NCBI GenBank assembly: GCA_965246835.1
Contig: CBDFFQ010000001.1
Span: 372,001 to 436,000, forward strand
Origin: JANPPS01 sp965246835
GTDB lineage: Bacteria > Pseudomonadota > Alphaproteobacteria > Acetobacterales > Acetobacteraceae
DNA length: 64,000 nt
Direction of reading: 5' to 3'
In this document: positions 1 to 10,710 of the stretch, piece after piece
Numbering within the stretch: position 1 is the stretch's first letter
How the letters are laid out: every line of letters starts with the position of its first letter
Notes under the pieces: generated by a model
Told to the model about the DNA's origin: nothing
Databases searched by the model: none
The model's input: the letters and a program-made list of their open reading frames with translations, nothing else
Program-made: the position numbers and the translations under genes

Positions 1-1873
<1,873 letters not shown>

Positions 1874-1874
<1 letters not shown>

Positions 1875-2731
1875 TGGTCTGGCGCTGGGCGGCGCTGCTG
1901 GCTTGGCTGGTGGCGCCCGCCCTCGCGTGCGAGCCGGTGCTGCAGGCGGTGGTGCCGCTTCGGCTCCAGGAAGGTTTTCCGTTGGTGACGGCCCGGATCG
2001 GGCCGGTGCCGGTCACGTTCCTGCTCGACACCGGGGCCGAGGGCGACCTGATCGTGCCCGGCATGGCGGCGGCCCTGAACCTGCCACGGGACCCTCGCGT
2101 CACGACGCAGGTGCTGGGCACCGGCGGCAACCGGGTGGCGGAGAACGTGCTTGTGCGCAGTTTGAGCCTGGAAGGGCTGGCGCTGCCGGATCGCAGCACG
2201 CCCGTCCTGCCGTTGCCGGGCGTGCCGGAGACCAGCCCTCCCCTCGCCGGACTGCTGGGCGCGCCGCTGTTCCGGCAGTTCGATGTGGAGATCGACGCCG
2301 GGGCCGGCCGCCTCAGGCTGTTCACGCCGCAGGGCTGCTCCAGCGTGCCCGGCCCGGCGCTGGCGCTGGAACGTCAGTCGGATGGCGCGTTGCTCCTGCC
2401 GGTGCAAGCGAACGGCCGCCGCCTGCTGGCGCTGATCGACACGGGCGCGCGCTCCACGCTGCTGACCGAAGCGGCGGCGGCCCGGCTCGGTATCCAGGCG
2501 CCCGTCGCCGCCAGCCCGGCCATCGGGCTGGACGGCCGGAGCGTCCCGCTACGGTTTGCGCGGCTGGCGACGGTGCAGGTCGGGCCGCGCCGGCTTCAGA
2601 ATGTGCCGGTCAGCATCACGGCCGTCGCCGCGGGGTCGGCTGACCTGCTGCTCGGGATGGATCAGTTGGCGCAGGGGCAGGTCTGGATTTCCGTCAGCGC
2701 GCGGCAGATCGCGTTCAGTGGGGCGCGGTAG
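1874..2731 (+). CDS. Retropepsin-like aspartic protease with two DTGA motifs
   Basis: This 285-residue protein has a hydrophobic N-terminus ending ALA-C (residues 4-19), a likely secretion signal, so it probably acts in the periplasm. It contains two copies of the clan AA active-site motif: LLDTGAEGDL around Asp52 and LIDTGARSTL around Asp189. Each is followed by the hydrophobic flap-like and ILG/LLG-type segments of the Asp_protease_2 fold (GLLGAPLF near 126, LLLGMDQL near 262). Retropepsins normally dimerise to pair two Asp residues; here one chain supplies both. The ATG overlaps the ppdK stop by one base. The substrate cannot be told from sequence, and linkage to ppdK may be only positional. 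Confidence 0.8.
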
Positions 2732-2734
2732 GAG

Positions 2735-3610
2735 CTACCGAACCCCCAACTCCGCCCGATACCGCTCAAAGCACGCTGCTCCGCATTCCAGCCGCATCAG
2801 CGCGCCCTCCGCGATCGCTGGCGCGACCTCGGGGTTTGCGTCCACCAGGGGCCACAGCGCCTCCGCGTTCCAGGCCGCCGAATGTTTGACGTCGAGGATA
2901 GAGTGCAGGTCGAAATAGTGCCGGTCCTCGGCCGGTACGCCCAGGCGCTTCAGCCCCAGCGCCACCAGCGTCGCCCGGCCCGGTGCCGTTTGCTCGATCA
3001 CGCCCAACGCGCCGACGGAGTGATAGGCATATCGCCGGTTCGCCGCGAGGCCGGCCATCGTGTTGGCCAGCGCCAGGCTTTCCCACACCGTGCTCTCGAC
3101 CGCGGGCGTGAGGCCCAGGCGATGGGAGAGCGTTTCGAGCATCGGGCCGTGCATGCCCTTCGGATTGCCGCGCCCCATCTCGTCCCAATAATTGCGCGCC
3201 ATCTCCAGCTTGGCCTGCTGCGGGATGCGGACCTGGGTGATGGCGCACAGATCCTCGAACCCGGCCTCCCCCGCCACTTCCTGCGTCAGGAACCAGCGCA
3301 TCTGCTCGTGATCGGCCTGCTCGGCGAGCCACGGGAACAGCGTGTCACCCTGACCCGGGCCTGTGCGGTCCAGCTCCTCGAACCAGGCCACGAAGCCGTC
3401 GGCATCCCGCGGCGCCTCGGCTGCCCGCGCGGTGACGCGGGCGCGGAACGCCTCCAGCCAGCGCCCCTCGACGCGCAGCATCTCCGCCTGCGCCGCGATG
3501 TCCCGTTCCCACTCGACCGTCGGCAAGCCCGGGGCGAACCGGGCCAGGTTGAACGCCGCGAGCCGGCGATGAAGCGTGGCATGGTCGGTCAGCAAGGAGC
3601 CGTCAGGCAT
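2735..3610 (-). CDS. Haem-oxygenase-like diiron oxidase (HDO / iron-containing redox enzyme family)
   Basis: This 291-residue, mostly helical protein has ARNYWDEMGRGNPKGMHG at 138-155, a segment typical of the iron-containing redox enzyme family (TenA/haem-oxygenase-like fold). Candidate metal ligands are Glu111 (or Glu115), Glu144, His154 (E-x9-H), Glu206, and His236-x3-Asp240-x2-His243. Spacings 144-154, 206-236 and H-x3-D-x2-H match the seven-ligand HDO pattern as I remember it for SznF. Known HDOs oxidise amino acids, fatty acids or tyrosine-derived substrates (UndA, BesC, CADD). The start lies 8 bases inside the upstream methyltransferase gene, so the two are probably co-translated. The substrate is unknown; a non-enzymatic relative is possible but unlikely given intact ligands. 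Confidence 0.75.
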   Translation of the reverse strand: MPDGSLLTDHATLHRRLAAFNLARFAPGLPTVEWERDIAAQAEMLRVEGRWLEAFRARVTARAAEAPRDADGFVAWFEELDRTGPGQGDTLFPWLAEQADHEQMRWFLTQEVAGEAGFEDLCAITQVRIPQQAKLEMARNYWDEMGRGNPKGMHGPMLETLSHRLGLTPAVESTVWESLALANTMAGLAANRRYAYHSVGALGVIEQTAPGRATLVALGLKRLGVPAEDRHYFDLHSILDVKHSAAWNAEALWPLVDANPEVAPAIAEGALMRLECGAACFERYRAELGVR

Positions 3611-4598
3611 GGTTCTCTCCCAATTTCGTGGCGGTCAGCACGACCGCGGCGATCCGGTCCGCCTCGGCATAGGCGCCGCCCGCAAGCTCCTCCCCGAACA
3701 CGTCGGGATCGACCTCGCGGTAGCGCCACTGCATCGGCAGCCCCGCAAGTCGGGCGGCGGCGGCTTCGTGGAAGGGGTCCAACCCATTCACGATGGCGGC
3801 ACCGGTGTAGAGGAGGACCGTCCCACCCGGCACCAGCCGTTCGCACGCGGCGTCCAGAATGGCGAGTGACAGTTCCGCGCCAAGCGGCCCGCCGCCATGG
3901 CGATAGGCGCGGGCGCCGGGATCGACCAGATAGGGCGGGTTCGCCACGATCAGGTCGAACTGGCCGTCGAGCCCGGTCAGGAGATCGCTGTGCCGCGCCT
4001 GCACCGTCACCCCAGCGAGGGCGGCGTTGACCCCGGTGAGACGCAGGGCGGCCGGATTGATGTCGACGCCAAAGATTTCGGCCTCCGGATGGGCACGCGC
4101 CATCAGCACGGCGCCAGGACCGGCACCGCACCCTACATCCACGGCCCGGCGCACCTGACGGGGTGGCAGCGCCCGGATTGCCTGCGCGAACCGATATGTG
4201 TCGGGGCCGAAAAACACGGAATCCGGCGCCGTCGTCGGGTAGGCGGAGTGGAAGAACAGCAAGCCGTCCAGGCATGAAACGCGGAGCGTGCTGCGCCATC
4301 CCTCCCCCGAGGCCACCAGCAGCCCGGCATCCTCCATCGCGCGATGCAACTCGCCCGGGATCGTGCCCGCGCGGAACGGCCGGCTCCAGCCCAACACGTC
4401 CGTGACACTGCGCGCCCATGCGGTGCCGGGCCGGGCATTGACCAGGGCGTGGGTCGCGGGTGTGGGTGTGACGAAGTGGTAGCCGGACGCCAGCAACGCG
4501 CGGCCAATGCGGACCAGCCCAGCCGTATCGCCGATCGCAAGGGTTTGTTGGTCCATCATGGGGCGCTCATAACGTGGAAACATGGCGAAAGGTTGCAC
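3603..4598 (-). CDS. Class I SAM-dependent methyltransferase with NPPY motif
   Basis: This protein of up to 331 residues has a Rossmann methyltransferase domain: VDVGCGAGPG (153-162) binds SAM, FGVDINPAAL (176-185) supplies the acidic loop, and NPPY (220-223) is the catalytic motif of N-methyltransferases acting on amide or exocyclic amine nitrogen (MTS/HemK/RsmC type). The first ~140 residues are a substrate domain I do not recognise. The start is uncertain: GTG 4598 lies one base after the marC-type stop and could be coupled, while ATG 4583 or ATG 4559 would give 326 or 318 residues. The end overlaps the HDO gene by 8 bases. It could modify a protein, an RNA or the HDO product. Confidence 0.75.
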   Translation of the reverse strand: MQPFAMFPRYERPMMDQQTLAIGDTAGLVRIGRALLASGYHFVTPTPATHALVNARPGTAWARSVTDVLGWSRPFRAGTIPGELHRAMEDAGLLVASGEGWRSTLRVSCLDGLLFFHSAYPTTAPDSVFFGPDTYRFAQAIRALPPRQVRRAVDVGCGAGPGAVLMARAHPEAEIFGVDINPAALRLTGVNAALAGVTVQARHSDLLTGLDGQFDLIVANPPYLVDPGARAYRHGGGPLGAELSLAILDAACERLVPGGTVLLYTGAAIVNGLDPFHEAAAARLAGLPMQWRYREVDPDVFGEELAGGAYAEADRIAAVVLTATKLGENHA

Positions 4599-4599
4599 G

Positions 4600-5259
4600 C
4601 TACGGGTGCAGGAGGGGCCCTAGCACGTTAACGACACCGGTTATGAGCATCTGGACACCGATGCAGAACAGCAAGAACGCCGAAAGCCGCGTGACGGTCC
4701 GGCTGCCGGTATGGCCGAGCCAGGCCGAGAGCCGGTCCGCATAGGCGTAGAAGGCCCAGATCACCGCCGCCATCGCCACCGCCGCCAAGGAGCAGCCGGC
4801 GAAGAACACCACCCAGCCGCCGCCCACCGGCGGGTGCCCGGCGCCCAGCGCCACCGCGACGGCGATCGTGCCGGGCCCCGTGGTGAACGGCAGCGTCAGC
4901 GGGAAGAACGCGACGTCCTCGGTGCCCTCGGTATCCGATGCCTGCTCCTGCTTCCGGCTGTCTCGCCGCTCCGGGCTGCCGAGCAGCTCCCAGGCGAATA
5001 GCGACAGCACGATCCCGCCGGCCATGCGCAGCGCATCGATGGAAATGCCGAACGCCGCCAACACGTAGGACCCGGCCCAGAGCGCCACCAGCATGACCAG
5101 CAGCGAATACAGGCCGACCCGGCGCGCCAGGCCCACGCGCTGGTCGTGCGTCCGGTCCGCGGTCGCCTCCCGAAAGATGAACGCGCCGGCCACGGGGTTC
5201 ACGATGCTGAACAGGGCCGGGAACGCCAGGAGGAAAGCAGCCAGGAACGCCGCCAGCAT
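4600..5259 (-). CDS. MarC family integral membrane protein
   Basis: This is a 219-residue inner-membrane protein of the MarC/UPF0056 family, with about six hydrophobic helices and the family segments FSIVNPVAGAFIF near 17-29 and PLTLPFTTGPGTIA near 119-132. A charged loop (SPERRDSRKQEQASDTEGTE) splits the helices into two halves. The molecular function of the family is not established; a transporter role is commonly assumed, and the old link with antibiotic resistance is not generally supported. The ATG overlaps the stop of the Lrp-type regulator by one base (TGATG), and the next gene starts about one base after the stop, placing it second in a four-gene operon. Confidence 0.9.
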   Translation of the reverse strand: MLAAFLAAFLLAFPALFSIVNPVAGAFIFREATADRTHDQRVGLARRVGLYSLLVMLVALWAGSYVLAAFGISIDALRMAGGIVLSLFAWELLGSPERRDSRKQEQASDTEGTEDVAFFPLTLPFTTGPGTIAVAVALGAGHPPVGGGWVVFFAGCSLAAVAMAAVIWAFYAYADRLSAWLGHTGSRTVTRLSAFLLFCIGVQMLITGVVNVLGPLLHP

Positions 5260-5729
5260 CAGCGGCGGCGCTTCAGCGGCAGGTTGGTGCGATAGACCAC
5301 GCGCTTCAATGCGAACGCGCTCTCGACCCCGCGCACGCCGGGGATGCGGGTGAGCCGGGTGCGGAGGAACTCCTCATAGGCGCCGAGGTCGGGCGCCACG
5401 ACGCGGAGCAGATAGTCGCTGGCGCCGGACATGACGTAGCACTCCATCACCTCCGGCAGGTCCGCCACGGCTTGCTCGAACGCCGCCAGATGCTCGTCGG
5501 TCTGTGCCTGCAAGCGCACGGAAACGAACACGCTGACCGGGAGGCCGACGCGGTCCTGATCCAGCAGCGCCACGTAGCCGCGGATGATCCCGGCCTCCTC
5601 CAGCAGCTTCTGCCGGCGATGCGCGGGGCTGGCGGATAGGCCGGCGGTGTTCGCGACCTCCACGCTGGTGGCGCGGCCGTCGCGTTGCAGGTGGTCGAGG
5701 ATGCCGAGATCGATCCGGTCAAGGCGCAT
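5259..5729 (-). CDS. Lrp/AsnC family transcriptional regulator
   Basis: This 156-residue regulator begins with the typical MRLDRIDLGILDHLQRDGR, followed by a winged helix-turn-helix (about residues 20-50) and an AsnC/RAM ligand-binding domain (about 65-145, including VMECYVMSGASDYLLRVVA). The ATG at 5729 is preferred to an ATG 42 bases upstream because Lrp proteins start at this motif. It is the first gene of the operon that continues through marC-type, methyltransferase and HDO genes, and it diverges from the indolepyruvate ferredoxin oxidoreductase gene across 133 bases. Lrp-type proteins usually sense amino acids and often control the divergent gene as well as their own. Confidence 0.93.
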   Translation of the reverse strand: MRLDRIDLGILDHLQRDGRATSVEVANTAGLSASPAHRRQKLLEEAGIIRGYVALLDQDRVGLPVSVFVSVRLQAQTDEHLAAFEQAVADLPEVMECYVMSGASDYLLRVVAPDLGAYEEFLRTRLTRIPGVRGVESAFALKRVVYRTNLPLKRRR

Positions 5730-5765
5730 GTTTGTAGGCCATCGTCCCAATGTGCGGTGCAGCAT

Positions 5766-5780
5766 TGGCATAAGCTGCCA
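5766..5780. promoter_or_regulatory. Candidate operator between lrp-type gene and indolepyruvate oxidoreductase
   Basis: In the 133-base divergent region (5730-5862) the sequence TGGCA-taagc-TGCCA forms a perfect 5-base inverted repeat with a 5-base spacer, about 37 bases upstream of the regulator start. Lrp-type proteins bind short dyads of this kind, so it is a candidate site for the adjacent regulator. No convincing -10 box was found on either strand. Confidence 0.35.
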
Positions 5781-5862
5781 GTTTCGTGCCTAGCCTACCG
5801 CAACTACGGCAGCACCTGCCAGGCCGGTTCGCTGTAGCATTCCTGCAATAGGAGATCCTGGC

Positions 5863-8800
5863 ATGGATATCGGCATCGCTCCCGCCCCGGTCACGCTCGA
5901 CAGCCGCTACACGGACCATGATCGCCCCGTGCTGCTGAGCGGGGTGCAGGCGCTGGTGCGGGTGCTGCTGGAGCAGTCGCGGCTGGACCGGTTGGTAGGC
6001 CTCAACACGGGCGGGCTGGTATCTGGGTATCGGGGTTCGCCGCTTGGCGGGGTGGATCAGGAGCTGTGGCGCCGGGCCAAGCTGCTGGAGGCCGCCGGGG
6101 TGCGGTTTCAGCCCGGCCTGAACGAGGACCTCGCGGCCACCATGCTGTGGGGCGCGCAGCAGATCGACACCTTCCCGGGCAAGACCGTCGATGGCGTGTT
6201 CGGGATGTGGTACGGCAAGGGGCCCGGCGTCGACCGCTCCGGGGACGCTTTCCGGTGTGCCAACATGCTCGGCACCGCGAAGCATGGCGGGGTGCTGGCG
6301 GTGTCGGGGGATGATCACGCGGCGCACTCCTCCGTCTTCCCGCATTCGACGGACGGCATCTTCCAGAGTGTGAACATCCCCGTGCTGGTGCCGGCGGATG
6401 CGCAGGACATCTTGGACTTTGGCCTGGCTGGCATCGCGCTGTCGCGGTTCGCCGGGCTGTGGGTCGGGCTGAAAACGATTGCGGAGACGGCCGAGCAGCA
6501 TGGGATCGTGACCGTCCCGTCCATTCGGGCGTTTGCCGCACCGGATTTCGCGATCCCACCACACGGCCTCAATCTCGATCCGGCGTTGCCCTGGCCGGCG
6601 GAGCGCGCCGAACTCGAACGCCGCATGCTGCAGGAGCGGCTGCCGGCGGCGCTGGCCTGGGTGCGCGCGAACCGGCTCGACCGGGTCACGCATGGGACCG
6701 AGGCCGCCACGATCGGCATCGTGACGGTGGGCAAGGCGCATCACGATACGCTGCACGCGCTCCGCCGCATGGGGCTCGCGGACCATGCCTCGATCGCGGT
6801 GTATAAGACGGCGCTGGCCTGGCCGATCGAGACCGAGGGGTTTCGCGACTTTGCCCGGGGCAAGACGGCGATCCTGGTCGTGGAGGAAAAACGGTCACTG
6901 GTCGAAATGCAGCTGCGGGATGCGCTGTATAACCTGCCGGACCGCCCGGTGATCGAGGGCAAGCGGCTGCTGCCCGCGACGATGGAGCTGTCGCCAGAGT
7001 TGGTGGGACCCGCGCTGGTGACGTTCCTGCGCGCAGCCGGACTGGAGGTGCCGGAGTATCCGGTGGCGGCGCCGGATGTGCGGACGCCCGGGCTGATCGG
7101 GCGGGGTCCGATGTTCTGCGCGGGCTGCCCGCACAACACCAGCACCGTGCTGCCCGATGGCAGCCACGCCATGGCCGGCATCGGCTGCCACACCATGGCG
7201 CTGACCACGAGCGAGGCGACCAAAACGTTCAGCCAGATGGGCGGCGAGGGCGTGCCCTGGGTCGGCCTCGCGCCGTTCACGTCCATGCCGCACATCTTCG
7301 CCAATATGGGGGACGGCACCTATCAGCACTCCGGCCTGCTCGCGATCCGGCAGGCGATCGCGGCGAAGGCGCGGATCACTTACAAAATTCTATATAATGA
7401 CGCCGTGGCCATGACGGGCGGCCAGCCGGCCGAGGGCGGTCCCACCGTGCGCAGCATCGCCGCACAGCTGGCGGCGGAGGGCGTGGGCCTGCTCGCAATC
7501 GTGGCCGATGACCCGGCGCGCCTGCCACCCCCGTCAGAGCTGCCGCCCGGCACCCTCCGGCACGATCGCACCGAGCTGGACGCAGTTCAGCGCCGGATGC
7601 GGGAGCACGAGGGCGTCTCGGCCATCATCTACGACCAGGTCTGCGCCACCGAGAAACGCCGCCGCCGCAAGCGGGGCACCATGGCGAAGGCGGAGACCAA
7701 GGTCACGATCAACGCCCGCGTGTGCGAGAATTGCGGGGACTGCACGGCGCAGAGCAATTGCATCGCGATCGAGCCGATCGACACCGCCTATGGCCGCAAG
7801 CGCCGCATCAGCCCCACCAGTTGCAACACCGACCTGTCATGCCTCAAGGGCTTCTGCCCGAGCTTTGTCACGACCACCTCCGACGCGCCGGTCGCGGTAA
7901 ACCCGGCGGCGGCCTGGCTGGCGCGGGAGGCCGACCTTGCCGCCAGACTGACGGTGCCGGCCCTGGCCCCCCTGCCCTGGCGCGGCCTGTTCGCCGGGAT
8001 CGGCGGCGGCGGGATCGTGACCTCGGGCGCCGTGGTGGCGATGGCGGCGCATCTGGACGGGCATCAGGTCAGTACGCTGGATTTCACCGGACTGGCGCAG
8101 AAGAATGGCGCCGTCGTGTCGCATGTGCAGGTGGCGGACACGGCGTTGGATGTGGTGCGGATCCCGCGTGGCATGGCGGATCTGCTGCTGGGCGCGGACC
8201 TTGCGGTGGCGGCCGGGGCGGATGTGCTGGGGCGGTGCGCACCGGGGGCGGCCGTGATCGGCAACCTCGATCTGCAAGCCGGGTCCGGGTTCCTGACCGA
8301 CAAGGATTTCCGGGTGGATGCCGGGCTGCACCGCCGGGCGATCGAGCGTGGGACGGCGGCGGCACGGTCGCAGTATCTGCGCGCGGCGGCCTTGTCGGAG
8401 CGGTTGTTCGGCAATGCGCAGGCGCTGAACACGTTGCTGCTGGGGATCGCGTGGCAGCGCGGGTTGCTGCCGGTGAGTGAGGTGGCCCTGCACCGGGCGA
8501 TCGAGCTGAACGGGACCGCCGTGGCCCTCAATCACCGGGCTTTCTTGTGGGGCCGCATCCTGGCGGTGCGCCCGGAACTGGCGGCGGAGATCATGACCGA
8601 CCAGGTGCCGGCGCCCGCGACGGTGGACGAGTTGATCGAGCAGCGCTCGGCTGAGCTTGAGGCCTATCAGGGACCGTCGCTGTCCTCCCGCTATCGTGCG
8701 CTGGTCGACGCGGCCCGTCCGCATGGCGAGCGTTTGACCCGTGCCGTGGCAGAGGGCTTCTTCCGTGCTTTGGCGATCAAGGACGAATACGAGGTCGCGC

Positions 8801-9234
8801 GGCTACATGCCGGGGCCGTGTATGGCGGCAACCCGGTGTTCCACATGGCGCCGCCGCTGATCAGCGGGACTGACAAGGCGACCGGCCGCCGCCGCAAGAT
8901 CGCGATCCCGGGCCGGATCGCGCTGCCGCTGTTTCGGCTGCTGCGCCACGGCAAGGCGCTGCGTGGCACGGTGTTCGACGTGTTCGGCTGGCAGGCGGAG
9001 CGGCGGCAGGAGCGAGCGCTGGCCGCGCAGTATGAGCGGGACATGCGGCACGCGGTGCAGGTGGTGCGGCCCGGCACGCTGGAGGCTGCAGCGGCCTTGG
9101 CCGAGTTGCCCTTGCACATCCGCGGCTTCGGCCCGGTGAAGCACGCGAGCATCGAGGCCGCCGCGCCGCAGCGTGCCGCGTTGCTGGCCCAATTGGACGC
9201 GCCGGCGGTGGCGGTGGCGGTGGCGGCTGAGTAG
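5863..9234 (+). CDS. Indolepyruvate:ferredoxin oxidoreductase, fused alpha-beta form
   Basis: The enzyme decarboxylates aryl (and related 2-oxo) acids to acyl-CoA while reducing ferredoxin, usually in aromatic amino acid breakdown. The 1123-residue chain fuses the subunits that are separate (IorA, IorB) in archaea. The N-terminal half holds the pyrimidine domain (YRGSPLGGVD) and the TPP-binding segment MGDGTYQHSG; a ferredoxin-like segment with CENCGDCTAQSNC begins at Cys621 and continues with CNTDLSCLKGFC; the gamma-type domain (FAGIGGGGIVTSG) follows. The start has a good Shine-Dalgarno AGGAG at 5850-5854. The divergent Lrp-type regulator is a plausible controller. Confidence 0.95.
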   Translation: MDIGIAPAPVTLDSRYTDHDRPVLLSGVQALVRVLLEQSRLDRLVGLNTGGLVSGYRGSPLGGVDQELWRRAKLLEAAGVRFQPGLNEDLAATMLWGAQQIDTFPGKTVDGVFGMWYGKGPGVDRSGDAFRCANMLGTAKHGGVLAVSGDDHAAHSSVFPHSTDGIFQSVNIPVLVPADAQDILDFGLAGIALSRFAGLWVGLKTIAETAEQHGIVTVPSIRAFAAPDFAIPPHGLNLDPALPWPAERAELERRMLQERLPAALAWVRANRLDRVTHGTEAATIGIVTVGKAHHDTLHALRRMGLADHASIAVYKTALAWPIETEGFRDFARGKTAILVVEEKRSLVEMQLRDALYNLPDRPVIEGKRLLPATMELSPELVGPALVTFLRAAGLEVPEYPVAAPDVRTPGLIGRGPMFCAGCPHNTSTVLPDGSHAMAGIGCHTMALTTSEATKTFSQMGGEGVPWVGLAPFTSMPHIFANMGDGTYQHSGLLAIRQAIAAKARITYKILYNDAVAMTGGQPAEGGPTVRSIAAQLAAEGVGLLAIVADDPARLPPPSELPPGTLRHDRTELDAVQRRMREHEGVSAIIYDQVCATEKRRRRKRGTMAKAETKVTINARVCENCGDCTAQSNCIAIEPIDTAYGRKRRISPTSCNTDLSCLKGFCPSFVTTTSDAPVAVNPAAAWLAREADLAARLTVPALAPLPWRGLFAGIGGGGIVTSGAVVAMAAHLDGHQVSTLDFTGLAQKNGAVVSHVQVADTALDVVRIPRGMADLLLGADLAVAAGADVLGRCAPGAAVIGNLDLQAGSGFLTDKDFRVDAGLHRRAIERGTAAARSQYLRAAALSERLFGNAQALNTLLLGIAWQRGLLPVSEVALHRAIELNGTAVALNHRAFLWGRILAVRPELAAEIMTDQVPAPATVDELIEQRSAELEAYQGPSLSSRYRALVDAARPHGERLTRAVAEGFFRALAIKDEYEVARLHAGAVYGGNPVFHMAPPLISGTDKATGRRRKIAIPGRIALPLFRLLRHGKALRGTVFDVFGWQAERRQERALAAQYERDMRHAVQVVRPGTLEAAAALAELPLHIRGFGPVKHASIEAAAPQRAALLAQLDAPAVAVAVAAE

Positions 9235-9255
9235 CCATCGACGCGAACCGTCTGG

Positions 9256-10623
9256 CTAAGGCGGTTCCCGCACCCCCACGGCCGCATCCAGGATGGCGTC
9301 CGCGGCCGTCGGCCAGTCCGGGTGCGAGAAGCCTGCGGTGATGCGTGCGGCCGCCATCGCGCAGGTCGCCGGCTGCATCCAGCTCTCGATCGCTTCGGCC
9401 CAGGCGGCGGAGTCCACGGGATCGAGGCAGGGTGCGAGCGGGCCCGCCGTCTCCCGCACGGCCCCCCCGGTGGACGCCAGCACCGGTTTTCCGTGGGCAA
9501 AGGCCTCGATCACCGGCAGGCCGAAGCCCTCATAGGCCGAGGGATAGAGGCAGAACGCCGCGCCGGCATACAACGCCTCCAGCATCGCATCGCCGGCCCG
9601 TTGCAGATGCAGCACCGTGCCCTCATGCCACGCGGGTTCGGCCAGTTCCGCCATCACCCCGTCCACCATCCACCCTTCCCGGCCCACGAACACCAGGCGG
9701 AATCCCGAGCGTTGCGGCACCCCGCGGGCCAGTAGCAGCCGCCACGCCCGCAGCAGCGTCGCATGGCCTTTGCGCGGCTCGATCGTGCTGACGAAAAGGG
9801 CGTAGCGGCCGGGCTGCAACCCCGCGGGCAGAGGCCGGCTCCGGAATGGCACGGCGGGCGGATCGAACCCGAGCGGGCGCTGGACGATCTCCGGAACGGT
9901 CAAGCGCTCCGCCGCGCAGAACCGCCGGAGATCGTCGCCGATGCAGGCGGCGTTCACGATCACCCGGTCCGTCAGCGGGATGGCCTGGCGCCAATACGCC
10001 CGAAACGACCGGGCCACGTTTGGCTCGAAGAAATGCGGGTGCGTGATTGGGATCAGGTCGTAGCACAGCACGGTGGTGCGCACGCCGCGGGCCCGCGACG
10101 CGGCAAGGCTCGATAGGCCGTGGCCGTCCCAGTTGTTCCCGGCGCTGAGCAGCGCGTCGGCCGGGCCGGGCACGATGTCGTGCGTCAGGCCCATGGCCGG
10201 CGGAACCGTGGCCAGCCGGCGCCCGCCTGCATCCAGCAGCTGAAAGTCATGCCGCCTGATGCCCAGCACGGCGCGCTGCATGAGGTCGGCGGCCCCCGCC
10301 AAGCCCGGCACGGCCGTGCTCAAGCGGAGCCGCTCCAACGCCGACACGATCCCGTGCCGCCCGGGAACGATGCGCCGCACCCCCGTCCGGGGTGCCTGCC
10401 GGTGCGGGTCCAGCCGGCCGGACCAGCCGAGCAGCACGTCCCGCCAGGCGGGGTTCAGGGCGCGCAGCCGCCCAGGGCCAAGGGCCGGGTCATGGCAGGC
10501 CAGCACGGTATCTGCCCGCCGGAGCGCGGCCATGGCCAGGGCATGCTCCACCCGGGCGATCCCGTTGGCCGGTCCGCTCCAGCGGAGCAGGGAGGTGACA
10601 TCGAGGATCAGAACGGCGGTCAT
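9256..10623 (-). CDS. Glycosyltransferase family 4 protein
   Basis: This 455-residue GT-B enzyme has a C-terminal nucleotide-sugar domain including FVSTIEPRKGHATLLRAW and the E-x7-E retaining motif in YEGFGLPVIEAFAHG (around residues 375-390). The N-terminus (ILDVTSLLRW...GIARVE) matches the subgroup of family 4 enzymes that begin with a short strand and a GIARV motif. It probably transfers a sugar from a nucleotide donor to a lipid-linked or surface glycan in the cytoplasm. It faces a second family 4 gene across an 87-base divergent gap and is the first of five transferases in this stretch. Acceptor and donor are unknown. Confidence 0.88.
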   Translation of the reverse strand: MTAVLILDVTSLLRWSGPANGIARVEHALAMAALRRADTVLACHDPALGPGRLRALNPAWRDVLLGWSGRLDPHRQAPRTGVRRIVPGRHGIVSALERLRLSTAVPGLAGAADLMQRAVLGIRRHDFQLLDAGGRRLATVPPAMGLTHDIVPGPADALLSAGNNWDGHGLSSLAASRARGVRTTVLCYDLIPITHPHFFEPNVARSFRAYWRQAIPLTDRVIVNAACIGDDLRRFCAAERLTVPEIVQRPLGFDPPAVPFRSRPLPAGLQPGRYALFVSTIEPRKGHATLLRAWRLLLARGVPQRSGFRLVFVGREGWMVDGVMAELAEPAWHEGTVLHLQRAGDAMLEALYAGAAFCLYPSAYEGFGLPVIEAFAHGKPVLASTGGAVRETAGPLAPCLDPVDSAAWAEAIESWMQPATCAMAAARITAGFSHPDWPTAADAILDAAVGVREPP

Positions 10624-10710
10624 CCGGCTGGCGATGCCGCTTGGTGGCGGTCAGCCTGGCCCTTGAATAAATCCCTCATCGCGGGATGGTGTCACGATGC
10701 GGGGGCGGAC

